A stretch of 6,780 nucleotides of DNA, taken from assembly GCA_019751475.1 (NCBI GenBank), contig JAIENH010000557.1, positions 1-6,780 of the forward strand. The letters are read 5' to 3'. The notes under the pieces were generated by a model. That model worked only from the letters and a program-made list of their open reading frames with translations. It searched no databases and had not been told where the DNA came from. Origin of the DNA: Cyclobacteriaceae bacterium. Its GTDB lineage: Bacteria; Bacteroidota; Bacteroidia; Cytophagales; Cyclobacteriaceae. Every line of letters begins with the position of its first letter. The stretch's first letter is position 1. The position numbers and the translations under genes were made by a program. This document shows, in pieces, positions 1 to 6,524 of the stretch.

Positions 1-2196
1 GGATGTACTTGTCAACGTCACACTATAGTTGCCAGATTGTGCATATGTATACGATGGAGAAAGGTCAACTGACGTGCCACCTACCGCATCTCCAAATTGC
101 CAAACCCAATTAGCGAGGTCACTGTCAGTAAGGGGTGGTGTATTATTCTGAAAAGGCGTAGACGAATTTGCACATGAAAAGGGAGGAAGAGAGACAGAGA
201 AATCAGGTTGAGGCAAAGAGTAAATACGCACCGGCTTGATTAGAAAATTTTGACAGCCATCAGCATTGCTTACCGTCAATTTTGATTGAAAAGTATTGGC
301 AGAAGAATATGAATATGTCGGACTAACTTGAGAAGAGGTGCCGCCATCACCAAAATCCCAAGCGTACGAAGTGTTAACCCCGCCCGTATTGTTTGTGAAT
401 AGCACTTGACTGTTTTGACAGTTATCATTTACAGAGAAATTAACCTGCGGGCCAGCTTTTACTATAGGGATAGTTTTGATCATTTCATTAGAACAACCCG
501 GGATAATGGCCCTTAGCCTGATCTCTTGCGATGTAGCTGACATGAAGGGTGTAGAAAGATTTTGTTGCGTGGAAATCAGCAATCCATTGAGGCGCCACTC
601 CCAAGAAGGGTTTGAGCCGACATCAAATCCGGAAATATTAGAAAAAGAATAGTTTTGATTGGTACAGAATGGATTAACTGATGGAATAGTAAAGTCAGCG
701 ATAGGAGAGTTGTAAATGGCAATTGGTTTAACCACGGTGTTTGAGCAGCTATTAGAGGAACTAACGGTAAGCACCACCGTATACGAGGCTGCTATAGCAT
801 AAACATTCGATGGATTTGATACTGTTGCTGTATTCATATCTCCAAAGTCCCATTGGTATGAAGTTAAACCCCCAGAGGAGTTTATTGGACTGAAATTAAC
901 CGGGTTACTAACGCAACTATTTTGAGAGTTAAAGTCAATATCAGGAGGGACTAAAGATTTAATAAGTATGGATTTTGTTTTAGTAGTAACAACACCCGCA
1001 TTTGTATAGTCTAGTGAAACGTTGAAAGTAGAAGGCGAAGAAAATTTTACTTGAGGATATTGCAATAGAGAGGTCTGCGCCACAGCAGAGCATACATTTG
1101 GATAGCTAATTTTAAAAGCATTACCGGTACCCTGACTTGACGTGATAATGGTCCATATTGAAGTCTCTTTGACAGCGTCCAACGCGTAAATGTTGGGAGG
1201 AAGTCCGCCCCCCACGTTACCCTCGTTATCAAGAACAGGTGTTGAGGTGGGGTCGGTACCAAAGTCAAGTTTAAAAAATAACCCATCAAGTGCTGATACA
1301 AGTAGAGAGTGATTTTCTCCATCCTTTACAAATTTAATTCTTCCCAGATTGGCAGCAGGCACAGTGCTGATCTGACTTGCTGTTGGAATTGAAAAGAGAT
1401 TAGATCCGAAGGATGCTCTGAAAACACGACCCCCTGCAAAGTCAGAAGCAAATGCATACCAATTACCGCATACATTTGATACCTCTACATCGCCAAGAAT
1501 AGCTGCTGGTACAGTTGAAGATATTAAAATATCCGAAGGTTGAGGCGAAGAAATCGTAGTACCTAATCTAACGATGGTGAATTGATTGGAGGTATTTGAA
1601 AATACACACACCCAACCATTCGCTACGTCTCGGCCGACCCCAAAACCCCCATTACCATGCGCCACCCCAACATTCAACAGACTTGTAGTAACTGGATTAC
1701 TCAAGCTCGTACCAAAACTCAGTTTAACAAGGTCGCCCGTGCCTGTATTGTGGATTAGCCCAAACCAAAGACCATTTTCATTGACAATTCTAATTTGGCC
1801 AGGAGCATTCAGCGTTCCCCCAAGGTTACCTAGATTTTCTGTTACTGTGGGTGCTGAATTAAGACCCGAACCGAATGTAACACGGAAAAGCAGATTGGAT
1901 GTAGTGCCCGTAAAGAAGCCATACCATATGGCACCATCCTTCACCAGATCAAACCCAGGTCGGCCAGAGGCTAGCTCAATTCCGAAAAATAATGAAGCTG
2001 AAGGAGTGTTACTGAAATCTCCGGTACAGAAATCCCAGGAATAACTGCCACTGGGTGTGGTATTAGTGATATACAAGTTTTCATTCAAGCAAGCTGAAGA
2101 TGGAAGGTTATAGTCAATGGTGACGCATTGGCCTTGCACGCCTCGAGGAAAGAAGACAAGGAGTGCTAGTGCAAAGAAAATAATGCGATACCCCAC
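1..2196 (-). CDS. Large secreted PKD-domain protein with N-terminal beta-propeller-like repeats (3' end cut by window)
   Basis: The minus-strand frame is open from an in-frame TAA at 2218-2220 to the window edge, giving 732 residues with no stop. GTG at 2194-2196 is the only standard start ahead of the signal peptide (GYRIIFFALALLVFF, likely cleaved near residue 22, VQG/QC). After a PKD-like stretch containing SYSWDF (residues 51-56) come about five repeats of 50 residues, each with an FG[ST] motif (108, 161, 211 as LGT, 263, 312), suggesting a beta-propeller. PKD domains follow: about 417-497 (WDFGD at 449), a degenerate one at 498-583, 584-662 (WDFGDGG at 613), and 663 onward (WQFGD at 699). 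Proteins of this design in Bacteroidota are usually large exported or surface proteins, often with a type IX secretion C-terminal domain; that end lies outside the window. No enzymatic domain is visible. Binding or adhesion is the likely role, but this is inference. The gene begins 17 nt after the epimerase stop. Confidence 0.88.
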   Translation of the reverse strand, partial: MGYRIIFFALALLVFFPRGVQGQCVTIDYNLPSSACLNENLYITNTTPSGSYSWDFCTGDFSNTPSASLFFGIELASGRPGFDLVKDGAIWYGFFTGTTSNLLFRVTFGSGLNSAPTVTENLGNLGGTLNAPGQIRIVNENGLWFGLIHNTGTGDLVKLSFGTSLSNPVTTSLLNVGVAHGNGGFGVGRDVANGWVCVFSNTSNQFTIVRLGTTISSPQPSDILISSTVPAAILGDVEVSNVCGNWYAFASDFAGGRVFRASFGSNLFSIPTASQISTVPAANLGRIKFVKDGENHSLLVSALDGLFFKLDFGTDPTSTPVLDNEGNVGGGLPPNIYALDAVKETSIWTIITSSQGTGNAFKISYPNVCSAVAQTSLLQYPQVKFSSPSTFNVSLDYTNAGVVTTKTKSILIKSLVPPDIDFNSQNSCVSNPVNFSPINSSGGLTSYQWDFGDMNTATVSNPSNVYAIAASYTVVLTVSSSNSCSNTVVKPIAIYNSPIADFTIPSVNPFCTNQNYSFSNISGFDVGSNPSWEWRLNGLLISTQQNLSTPFMSATSQEIRLRAIIPGCSNEMIKTIPIVKAGPQVNFSVNDNCQNSQVLFTNNTGGVNTSYAWDFGDGGTSSQVSPTYSYSSANTFQSKLTVSNADGCQNFLIKPVRIYSLPQPDFSVSLPPFSCANSSTPFQNNTPPLTDSDLANWVWQFGDAVGGTSVDLSPSYTYAQSGNYSVTLTSTS
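1096..1983 (-). repeat. Five to six tandem propeller-like protein repeats, period about 50 codons
   Basis: Within the PKD protein, residues 72-367 read as consecutive units beginning near residues 72, 135, 185, 237, 287 and 336. Each has a hydrophobic start (for example IRIVNENGLWFG, IKFVKDGENHSLLV), an aromatic or hydrophobic strand, then a strand ending in FG[ST] and a serine/proline/threonine-rich turn (FGSGLNSAPT, FGTSLSNPVT, FGSNLFSIPT, FGTDPTSTPV). Spacing between the FG motifs is 53, 50, 52 and 49 residues. The sixth unit lacks a clear FG and ends in FKISYPN. The regular spacing and beta-strand character point to propeller blades. The repeats are diverged at DNA level, so this is a protein repeat and not a recent tandem duplication. 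Confidence 0.7.
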
Positions 2197-2213
2197 AGAA
2201 CTGAGACTAATTT

Positions 2214-3134
2214 CTACTTAGTTTTTTCGAGAACGTCCTTAAGACCTGCCTCAAGTGACAAAAGATTTCTGTTTAGAATTTTCTTCATTTTACGTGCATC
2301 CGGCAATCTCCTTGTCATATCTCCTTCCTTTAGCGGTGGTAGAAATTCTATCTTAGATTTCGATCCGGTAAGCTGAATGATTAATTCGGCCAACTGTAGA
2401 ATAGTAACATCAACATCACTTCCTATGTTAATAACCTCGTTGATCATGAGGTCTCGTGTCATTATTTGAATGACACAATCCGTATTGTCATGAATATGAC
2501 AGAAGGTCCGCGTTTGCTGCCCAGTTCCATAAATAGTAATTGGCTGACCTTGGCGGGCTGCACTTATAAACTTCGATACTACAAAATCTGTACTTTGTTT
2601 AAGGCCATAAGTATTAAAAAAGCGAAATATGGTGAAGTCCAACCCAAACTCTTTTTGATAGGAGCGGCAAAATGATTCTCCTACATTTTTAACCACCGCA
2701 TAAGGTAGTCGCGAGTTAAGCGGAGTAGTTTCTTCGTGTTGCGGCAGCTCAACCGGCTCACCATATACCTCGGATGAACTTGAAAAAAAGACTCTTTTGA
2801 CGCCTGTATTCTTGCATAAGTTCAGAATGTTTTTGATGCCTTCGAGATCATTCAACACCATGATCGGATTCTCAATAGTGCGTTTTACACCTACTACTGC
2901 AGCGTAGTGAAAAACATAATCAAAATTGAATGCCGTCATCACAGATGAAATGTCATTAAAATTGTTTACGTCACATTTAATGAATTTACATCGATCATCT
3001 ATCGGTACTTTCCAACTTTCTCCTGTTAAGAGATTATCTACTAATACAACATAATAATCCTTATTTGCTAACAGCCGCTCCGCCAATGAACCTCCGATAA
3101 AACCCGCCCCTCCCGTAATAAGAATTTTTTTCAT
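2214..3134 (-). CDS. NAD-dependent nucleotide-sugar epimerase/dehydratase (extended SDR)
   Basis: The 306-residue protein is a cytoplasmic extended short-chain dehydrogenase acting on a nucleotide sugar. The N-terminal Rossmann fold carries TGGAGFIGG (residues 7-15), the NAD-binding glycine motif, with an acidic residue at the end of the second strand (LVDN, D33) that favours NAD over NADP. The catalytic set is visible: SSSSEVYGEP (118-127) supplies the Ser/Thr, and YAVVK gives Tyr145 and Lys149. RFFNTYG (171-177), IYGTGQQTRTF (201-211) and the C-terminal DMTRRLPDARKMKKIL (272-287) match the substrate-binding half of UDP-glucose 4-epimerase, UDP-glucuronate decarboxylase and dTDP-glucose dehydratase relatives. 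Length is normal for that group. The exact reaction cannot be fixed from sequence; a UDP-sugar 4-epimerase or decarboxylase is most likely. The ATG lies 39 nt after the preceding glycosyltransferase stop, without a Shine-Dalgarno sequence. It probably makes an activated sugar for the neighbouring transferases. Confidence 0.92.
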   Translation of the reverse strand: MKKILITGGAGFIGGSLAERLLANKDYYVVLVDNLLTGESWKVPIDDRCKFIKCDVNNFNDISSVMTAFNFDYVFHYAAVVGVKRTIENPIMVLNDLEGIKNILNLCKNTGVKRVFFSSSSEVYGEPVELPQHEETTPLNSRLPYAVVKNVGESFCRSYQKEFGLDFTIFRFFNTYGLKQSTDFVVSKFISAARQGQPITIYGTGQQTRTFCHIHDNTDCVIQIMTRDLMINEVINIGSDVDVTILQLAELIIQLTGSKSKIEFLPPLKEGDMTRRLPDARKMKKILNRNLLSLEAGLKDVLEKTK

Positions 3135-3150
3135 GGTAACTTTTAAAATC

Positions 3151-3158
3151 CAAAAATA
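3151..3158 (-). promoter_or_regulatory. Possible Bacteroidota -7 promoter element upstream of the epimerase gene
   Basis: On the minus strand this reads TATTTTTG, an exact match to the Bacteroidota -7 consensus TAnnTTTG, in the 39-nt gap before the epimerase ATG at 3134. It would place transcription start roughly 10 nt before the ATG. No good TTG-type -33 element is seen at the expected spacing, and such a match can arise by chance in AT-rich gaps. It could be a weak internal promoter giving extra transcription of the epimerase and PKD genes. Confidence 0.2.
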
Positions 3159-3173
3159 GGAAAGACGAAAGAC

Positions 3174-4391
3174 TTAGCCCCCATAAATGCTGCGATAAAC
3201 ATTTTCGGCAATTTCAAAGCTACGATATTGAATGGCAACTTGTCTAATTTTTGCATATCGCTGCGAGTCAGGGGTTTTGATCAGGGTATCGATTTTGATC
3301 ACAGCCTCCCGATATGACTCTTCATCAAGCGATCTCCATACGGCCCCTATATTATGTTTAATAATAATATCAGAATCATCAGAGATATGATTGGGTATCA
3401 CAACTGGCAGCCCCAATGCCCAGTACTCCCCATTTTTGATGGGAGTGCAGTATCGCTTCGTGGGTACTGGCTTTACGGGAGTCAATGCGAAATCTGCCAG
3501 GCCCATATATGCTGGGACTTCCTTATGAGGAACAAACTTTACGATTACTACATTCGGATCTAGCTTCGATTCTATGCAATACTCTTCTATCACACTCCGG
3601 GCGTGACTAGTGAGAAATAATGCTCTGAATGAATGGCCCCAATAATCAAATGCAATCTTCAAAAAATCAAAAACCTCCTTATCTAAATAAATTCCACCGA
3701 GTTTACCTGCATACACACATACAATCTTATCCGTAAGGGAAAATGTTTTTAGAAGATCGGTGTTCTTTATTTTTTCTTCAGAAAACAATTCTAAGTTAAC
3801 ACAAGCTGGTTTTGCAAAAAAATTAGCAGCCTTTACCTCGTATTTCAAATGCATGTAGGCCTTCATACTCTCCGTTGCTGCTATAAGATAAGATGCACGC
3901 TTGGTTTGTTTTGCTTCAAGCCAAAACAGCAAGCGAAAAGCTAAACCATTTTTTTTCCAAGTACCATTTTCCACCATGGCCTCTGCGTGAGGCTCATAAC
4001 TGTCGATTATAAGCCTTCGTCCTGTTATGACTGAAAGAAGATATCCAGCAGCACCCGCTGGGGTGCACCAACAATGAATCGTTTCGATCCTATTCAATAA
4101 AATGAATTTCCTAAGGGTAAACACAAGTTTGATCCACTGTACGATCGCTTGGAAGCCAAAAGGATTATATTTTTGAGGAAGCCATTCAATACCATTTTCT
4201 TCCAACTCGCCCCGGATTCTAATGGAGCCGACCTGGTCAGGAAACTTCTCTAATGTAAGCAGATAGATTTTACTTCCTATAGGAAGATACTTTTGAATTA
4301 TTTTGACATAAGGAAGTGTGTATGTTTGGATAAGAGCGTCATCATAGCTCCAGTATGTAATCACCAGTATGTTTTGAGGGCCTGACTTCAT
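3174..4391 (-). CDS. Glycosyltransferase, GT-B fold, divergent GT4-like
   Basis: This 405-residue protein has two Rossmann-like halves and no signal peptide or clear membrane anchor, so it probably works at the cytoplasmic face of the inner membrane, transferring a sugar from a nucleotide donor. The N-terminal half contains HCWCTPAGAAGYLL (106-119) and LIIDSYEPHAEAM (127-139), where acceptor-side residues would lie. The C-terminal half has VYAGKLGG (226-233), matching the GT4 donor-domain entry, and a donor-site motif CTPIKNGEYWALGLPVV (315-331), in which Glu322 corresponds to the second glutamate of the GT4 EX7E motif while the first glutamate is absent. That pattern (S/C-P-x-K then E-Y-x-A-x-G-x-P) occurs in a branch of bacterial GT4-like enzymes. 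Donor and acceptor are unknown. The ATG abuts the TAA of the upstream GT2 gene with no gap, which indicates translational coupling. It ends in YRSIYGG with a TAA stop. Confidence 0.85.
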   Translation of the reverse strand: MKSGPQNILVITYWSYDDALIQTYTLPYVKIIQKYLPIGSKIYLLTLEKFPDQVGSIRIRGELEENGIEWLPQKYNPFGFQAIVQWIKLVFTLRKFILLNRIETIHCWCTPAGAAGYLLSVITGRRLIIDSYEPHAEAMVENGTWKKNGLAFRLLFWLEAKQTKRASYLIAATESMKAYMHLKYEVKAANFFAKPACVNLELFSEEKIKNTDLLKTFSLTDKIVCVYAGKLGGIYLDKEVFDFLKIAFDYWGHSFRALFLTSHARSVIEEYCIESKLDPNVVIVKFVPHKEVPAYMGLADFALTPVKPVPTKRYCTPIKNGEYWALGLPVVIPNHISDDSDIIIKHNIGAVWRSLDEESYREAVIKIDTLIKTPDSQRYAKIRQVAIQYRSFEIAENVYRSIYGG

Positions 4392-5297
4392 TTACAGCAA
4401 ATGTTTCAAAATGGCCACGAACCTCCGGGTAAAAATAGCCGAATAATCTTCCCTGATACCATTTATCAGGTAAGAAATCGCTTCTGATCTGTCGCCACCA
4501 ATAATCGCCAAATGAAGTGAAACGTATGTAAAACAACTGGACTTGAAACTCGCCAGGCTAGCACTGTAGTACTTTGCCACGTCCTCATTTTGCAACACAC
4601 ATTGCATTAACATATTTACCCGAGCTTTCAATTTGCCCTTATCGGCTTGCGATACACTTCTCGAGTCGTGGTCAACGATAGTCGTTGTAATTTTAGACAC
4701 CATGTAAATCTGATACTGAACAGCCAACCGGAGCCACAACTCCCAATCCTCCATGGCTGCCAAAGTCCTGTCCTCATTAAATGGATTACTCAAGGCTACA
4801 TCCCTTCGAAGAATCACCCCATTGCAACTCAAAAAATTTCCATGAATCAATTTTGCATTCGCTGTCTCCATCGATGATGGACCTACTCTGATTAATCTGC
4901 CTTCTGGTGTTTTTACTTCATAATTTAAATGGAAAATCTCAGGAAAGTTTTGATGCTTAATAAATCTTCGAGCCTCTTCAAGATGGTTCGGCATCATAAG
5001 GTCATCTGAATCGAAAAACATGATGTACTTCCCTTTGGCCAATTCGCTGCCGCGATTTCTTGCCGCCCCTCTTTCACTGTTGTTCTGTTTAAAATAGGCG
5101 ACTTTTGGCAAATGACTAAATAATCTAAGAATGGTTTCTTCCGTATTGTCGGTACTGCCATCATCGATTATAATTACTTCAAAATGATTGTACGTCTGAT
5201 GTAAAATTGATTCAACGGCCGCTTTTACAAAGGAGGCCCTGTTATAGGTTGGAACTATAATGGAAAATAAAATTAAATCTGAATCAGCGTCTGTCAA
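4392..5297 (-). CDS. Family 2 glycosyltransferase (GT-A fold)
   Basis: The 301-residue protein is a classic inverting GT2 enzyme that adds one sugar to a growing glycan from a nucleotide-sugar donor. The nucleotide-binding N-terminus reads FSIIVPTYNRASF (11-23), followed by IDDGSTDNT (44-52), RGAARNRG (76-83) and the metal-binding DXD in FFDSDD (94-99). SCNGVILRR (157-165) and MEDWELWLRL (182-191, with the ED acceptor/catalytic-base motif) complete the domain. The C-terminal 90 residues are less conserved and have no obvious transmembrane helix. The start is unusual: an in-frame TAA lies at 5307-5309, and the only standard start before the GT2 core is TTG at 5295-5297. No Shine-Dalgarno sequence is visible. 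The gene begins 23 nt after the upstream glycosyltransferase stop and its TAA touches the next gene's ATG. Family assignment is secure; sugar specificity is not. Confidence 0.92.
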   Translation of the reverse strand: MTDADSDLILFSIIVPTYNRASFVKAAVESILHQTYNHFEVIIIDDGSTDNTEETILRLFSHLPKVAYFKQNNSERGAARNRGSELAKGKYIMFFDSDDLMMPNHLEEARRFIKHQNFPEIFHLNYEVKTPEGRLIRVGPSSMETANAKLIHGNFLSCNGVILRRDVALSNPFNEDRTLAAMEDWELWLRLAVQYQIYMVSKITTTIVDHDSRSVSQADKGKLKARVNMLMQCVLQNEDVAKYYSASLASFKSSCFTYVSLHLAIIGGDRSEAISYLINGIREDYSAIFTRRFVAILKHLL

Positions 5298-5320
5298 AGC
5301 AGGAAGTTAAACACAACAAT

Positions 5321-6436
5321 TTAATTCGTTTTCATCGTTTTATGAAAACGTCTGTATTCTTCAATTACACGATTGATTGAAAAACGCTCTCGTACACTTT
5401 CTTCTAAGGCCCTACCCATCTCCTCAAGTGCTGATTTATTTCGATAATGGCTCGCGATGATACTTACCATTTCACGTACAGTATTTTCTTTTGATACAAG
5501 GAATGCATTTTGCCCATGAGTCAAATACTCATCTACATCGCCAACACCCGAGCATACCACTATTGGCTTTCGACATAATCCAGCCTCTTTTATGATTACC
5601 GAACTAGAGTCAAGCAAGGACGGATGCACAAGCCAATCACAGGCCGTCAAATAGTCAAGTATATTTGTCTTAAAACCAAGTAACCACACATTATTCTCAA
5701 GGCCAGCACTTGTTATCAATGCTTGTAACATCTCACGATCAGGCCCATCTCCCAAAATCAAAAGCTTTGCCGAAATTCCCATTTTTAGAAGTTCCTGTAC
5801 TACTCGGATAGAGTGATCAGCTCGCTTGGGGCCTACCAGACGACAGGCTGTGAGTAATAATAGTTCGCTTGAATAGGCTGACCGGATCTTGACTGCCTCG
5901 AGATTATCAACACCAGGGTACAATTCAAAATTGTAGGCTAGCCTTATCACTTGAATTTTAGATGAATTGATCTTCTCGGTATTTATCATAAAATCTTTCG
6001 ATCGCACCGATACTGTAATAACTTGACGAGCCAATCGATAAACGATTTTATTTAATAAAATAAAATTTTTGTTCTTAAATAGGTAAGCTTCGTCCACAAT
6101 GTGCCGACAAGCCACAACCTTAGCTTTTACGAAGGGTTGTATCAGCACAGCAGGCAATGCAGCCGTTTCGAGATGAGCATAAACGATATCTATTTTGTAT
6201 TCCTTTATAAATCGAAACAGATAGATCGAGTGGCGAAGAAAGTAAACAATAGGATTTGACTTAGTAAGAAGTTTTGAATATACCTGTACTCCCAACTTTC
6301 TACATTCTTCATGGTATGGGCCTTGCTGAGTTTGAGTGAGCAGAAAGACCGTGTGGCCATCAGATACAAAAGCCTGCATCACTGATTCGGTATCACGCGA
6401 TCGTGAATTAAAAGGCGTATAAAACAAAACGTTCAT
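5321..6436 (-). CDS. Family 4-like glycosyltransferase (GT-B fold)
   Basis: This 371-residue protein has the normal length for a retaining GT4 enzyme. The N-terminal domain starts MNVLFYTPFNSRSRD and includes VSDGHTVFLLT (24-34) and DIVYAHLETAALPAVL (83-98), the usual acceptor-side Rossmann strands. The donor-binding domain shows ACRLVGPKRADHSI (197-210), LLILGDGPDREML (225-237), VWLLGF (250-255), WLVHPSLLDSSSVIIKEAG (268-286) and KPIVVCSGVGDVDEYL (290-305). In the EX7E position the first acidic residue is Asp276 and the second is Glu284, so the motif is DX7E, a conservative change. No signal peptide is seen; the enzyme is likely peripheral on the inner membrane. It starts at a clear ATG 88 nt after the acyltransferase stop, the largest gap in the cluster, and a promoter could lie there, though I see only a one-mismatch TAnnTTTG box (TAGCTTCG). 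Its role is to add a sugar in the locus glycan; donor unknown. Confidence 0.92.
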   Translation of the reverse strand: MNVLFYTPFNSRSRDTESVMQAFVSDGHTVFLLTQTQQGPYHEECRKLGVQVYSKLLTKSNPIVYFLRHSIYLFRFIKEYKIDIVYAHLETAALPAVLIQPFVKAKVVACRHIVDEAYLFKNKNFILLNKIVYRLARQVITVSVRSKDFMINTEKINSSKIQVIRLAYNFELYPGVDNLEAVKIRSAYSSELLLLTACRLVGPKRADHSIRVVQELLKMGISAKLLILGDGPDREMLQALITSAGLENNVWLLGFKTNILDYLTACDWLVHPSLLDSSSVIIKEAGLCRKPIVVCSGVGDVDEYLTHGQNAFLVSKENTVREMVSIIASHYRNKSALEEMGRALEESVRERFSINRVIEEYRRFHKTMKTN

Positions 6437-6524
6437 GCAGGTAGTGAGGCGGATTACTTAGCAATACGAAGCTAGCTAATTAGATAGACTGAGAAGACAC
6501 TCTAAAGGATTGAGATGGATAACA

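Noticed and set aside
1047..1322. 91-codon minus-strand open frame
   Set aside because: It is an out-of-frame reading inside the PKD protein, whose own frame is continuous here with a clear FG repeat.
1586..2044. 152-codon plus-strand open frame
   Set aside because: It lies entirely opposite the PKD gene, is rich in Pro, Arg and Ser with no domain-like pattern, and the minus-strand reading gives recognisable repeats across the same span.
2194..2220. Lipoprotein signal on the PKD protein because Cys24 follows the signal peptide
   Set aside because: The residues before Cys24 (QGQ) do not form a lipobox; a type I signal peptide cleaved near residue 22 fits better.
4342..4536. 64-codon minus-strand frame bridging the GT2 and second GT-B genes
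   Set aside because: It overlaps the ends of two well supported genes in another frame and shows no conserved motif.
6437..6524. Possible terminator hairpin between the acyltransferase and the first glycosyltransferase
   Set aside because: Only a short imperfect inverted repeat (TTAGC...GCTAA) is seen, with no GC-rich stem and no T-tract.
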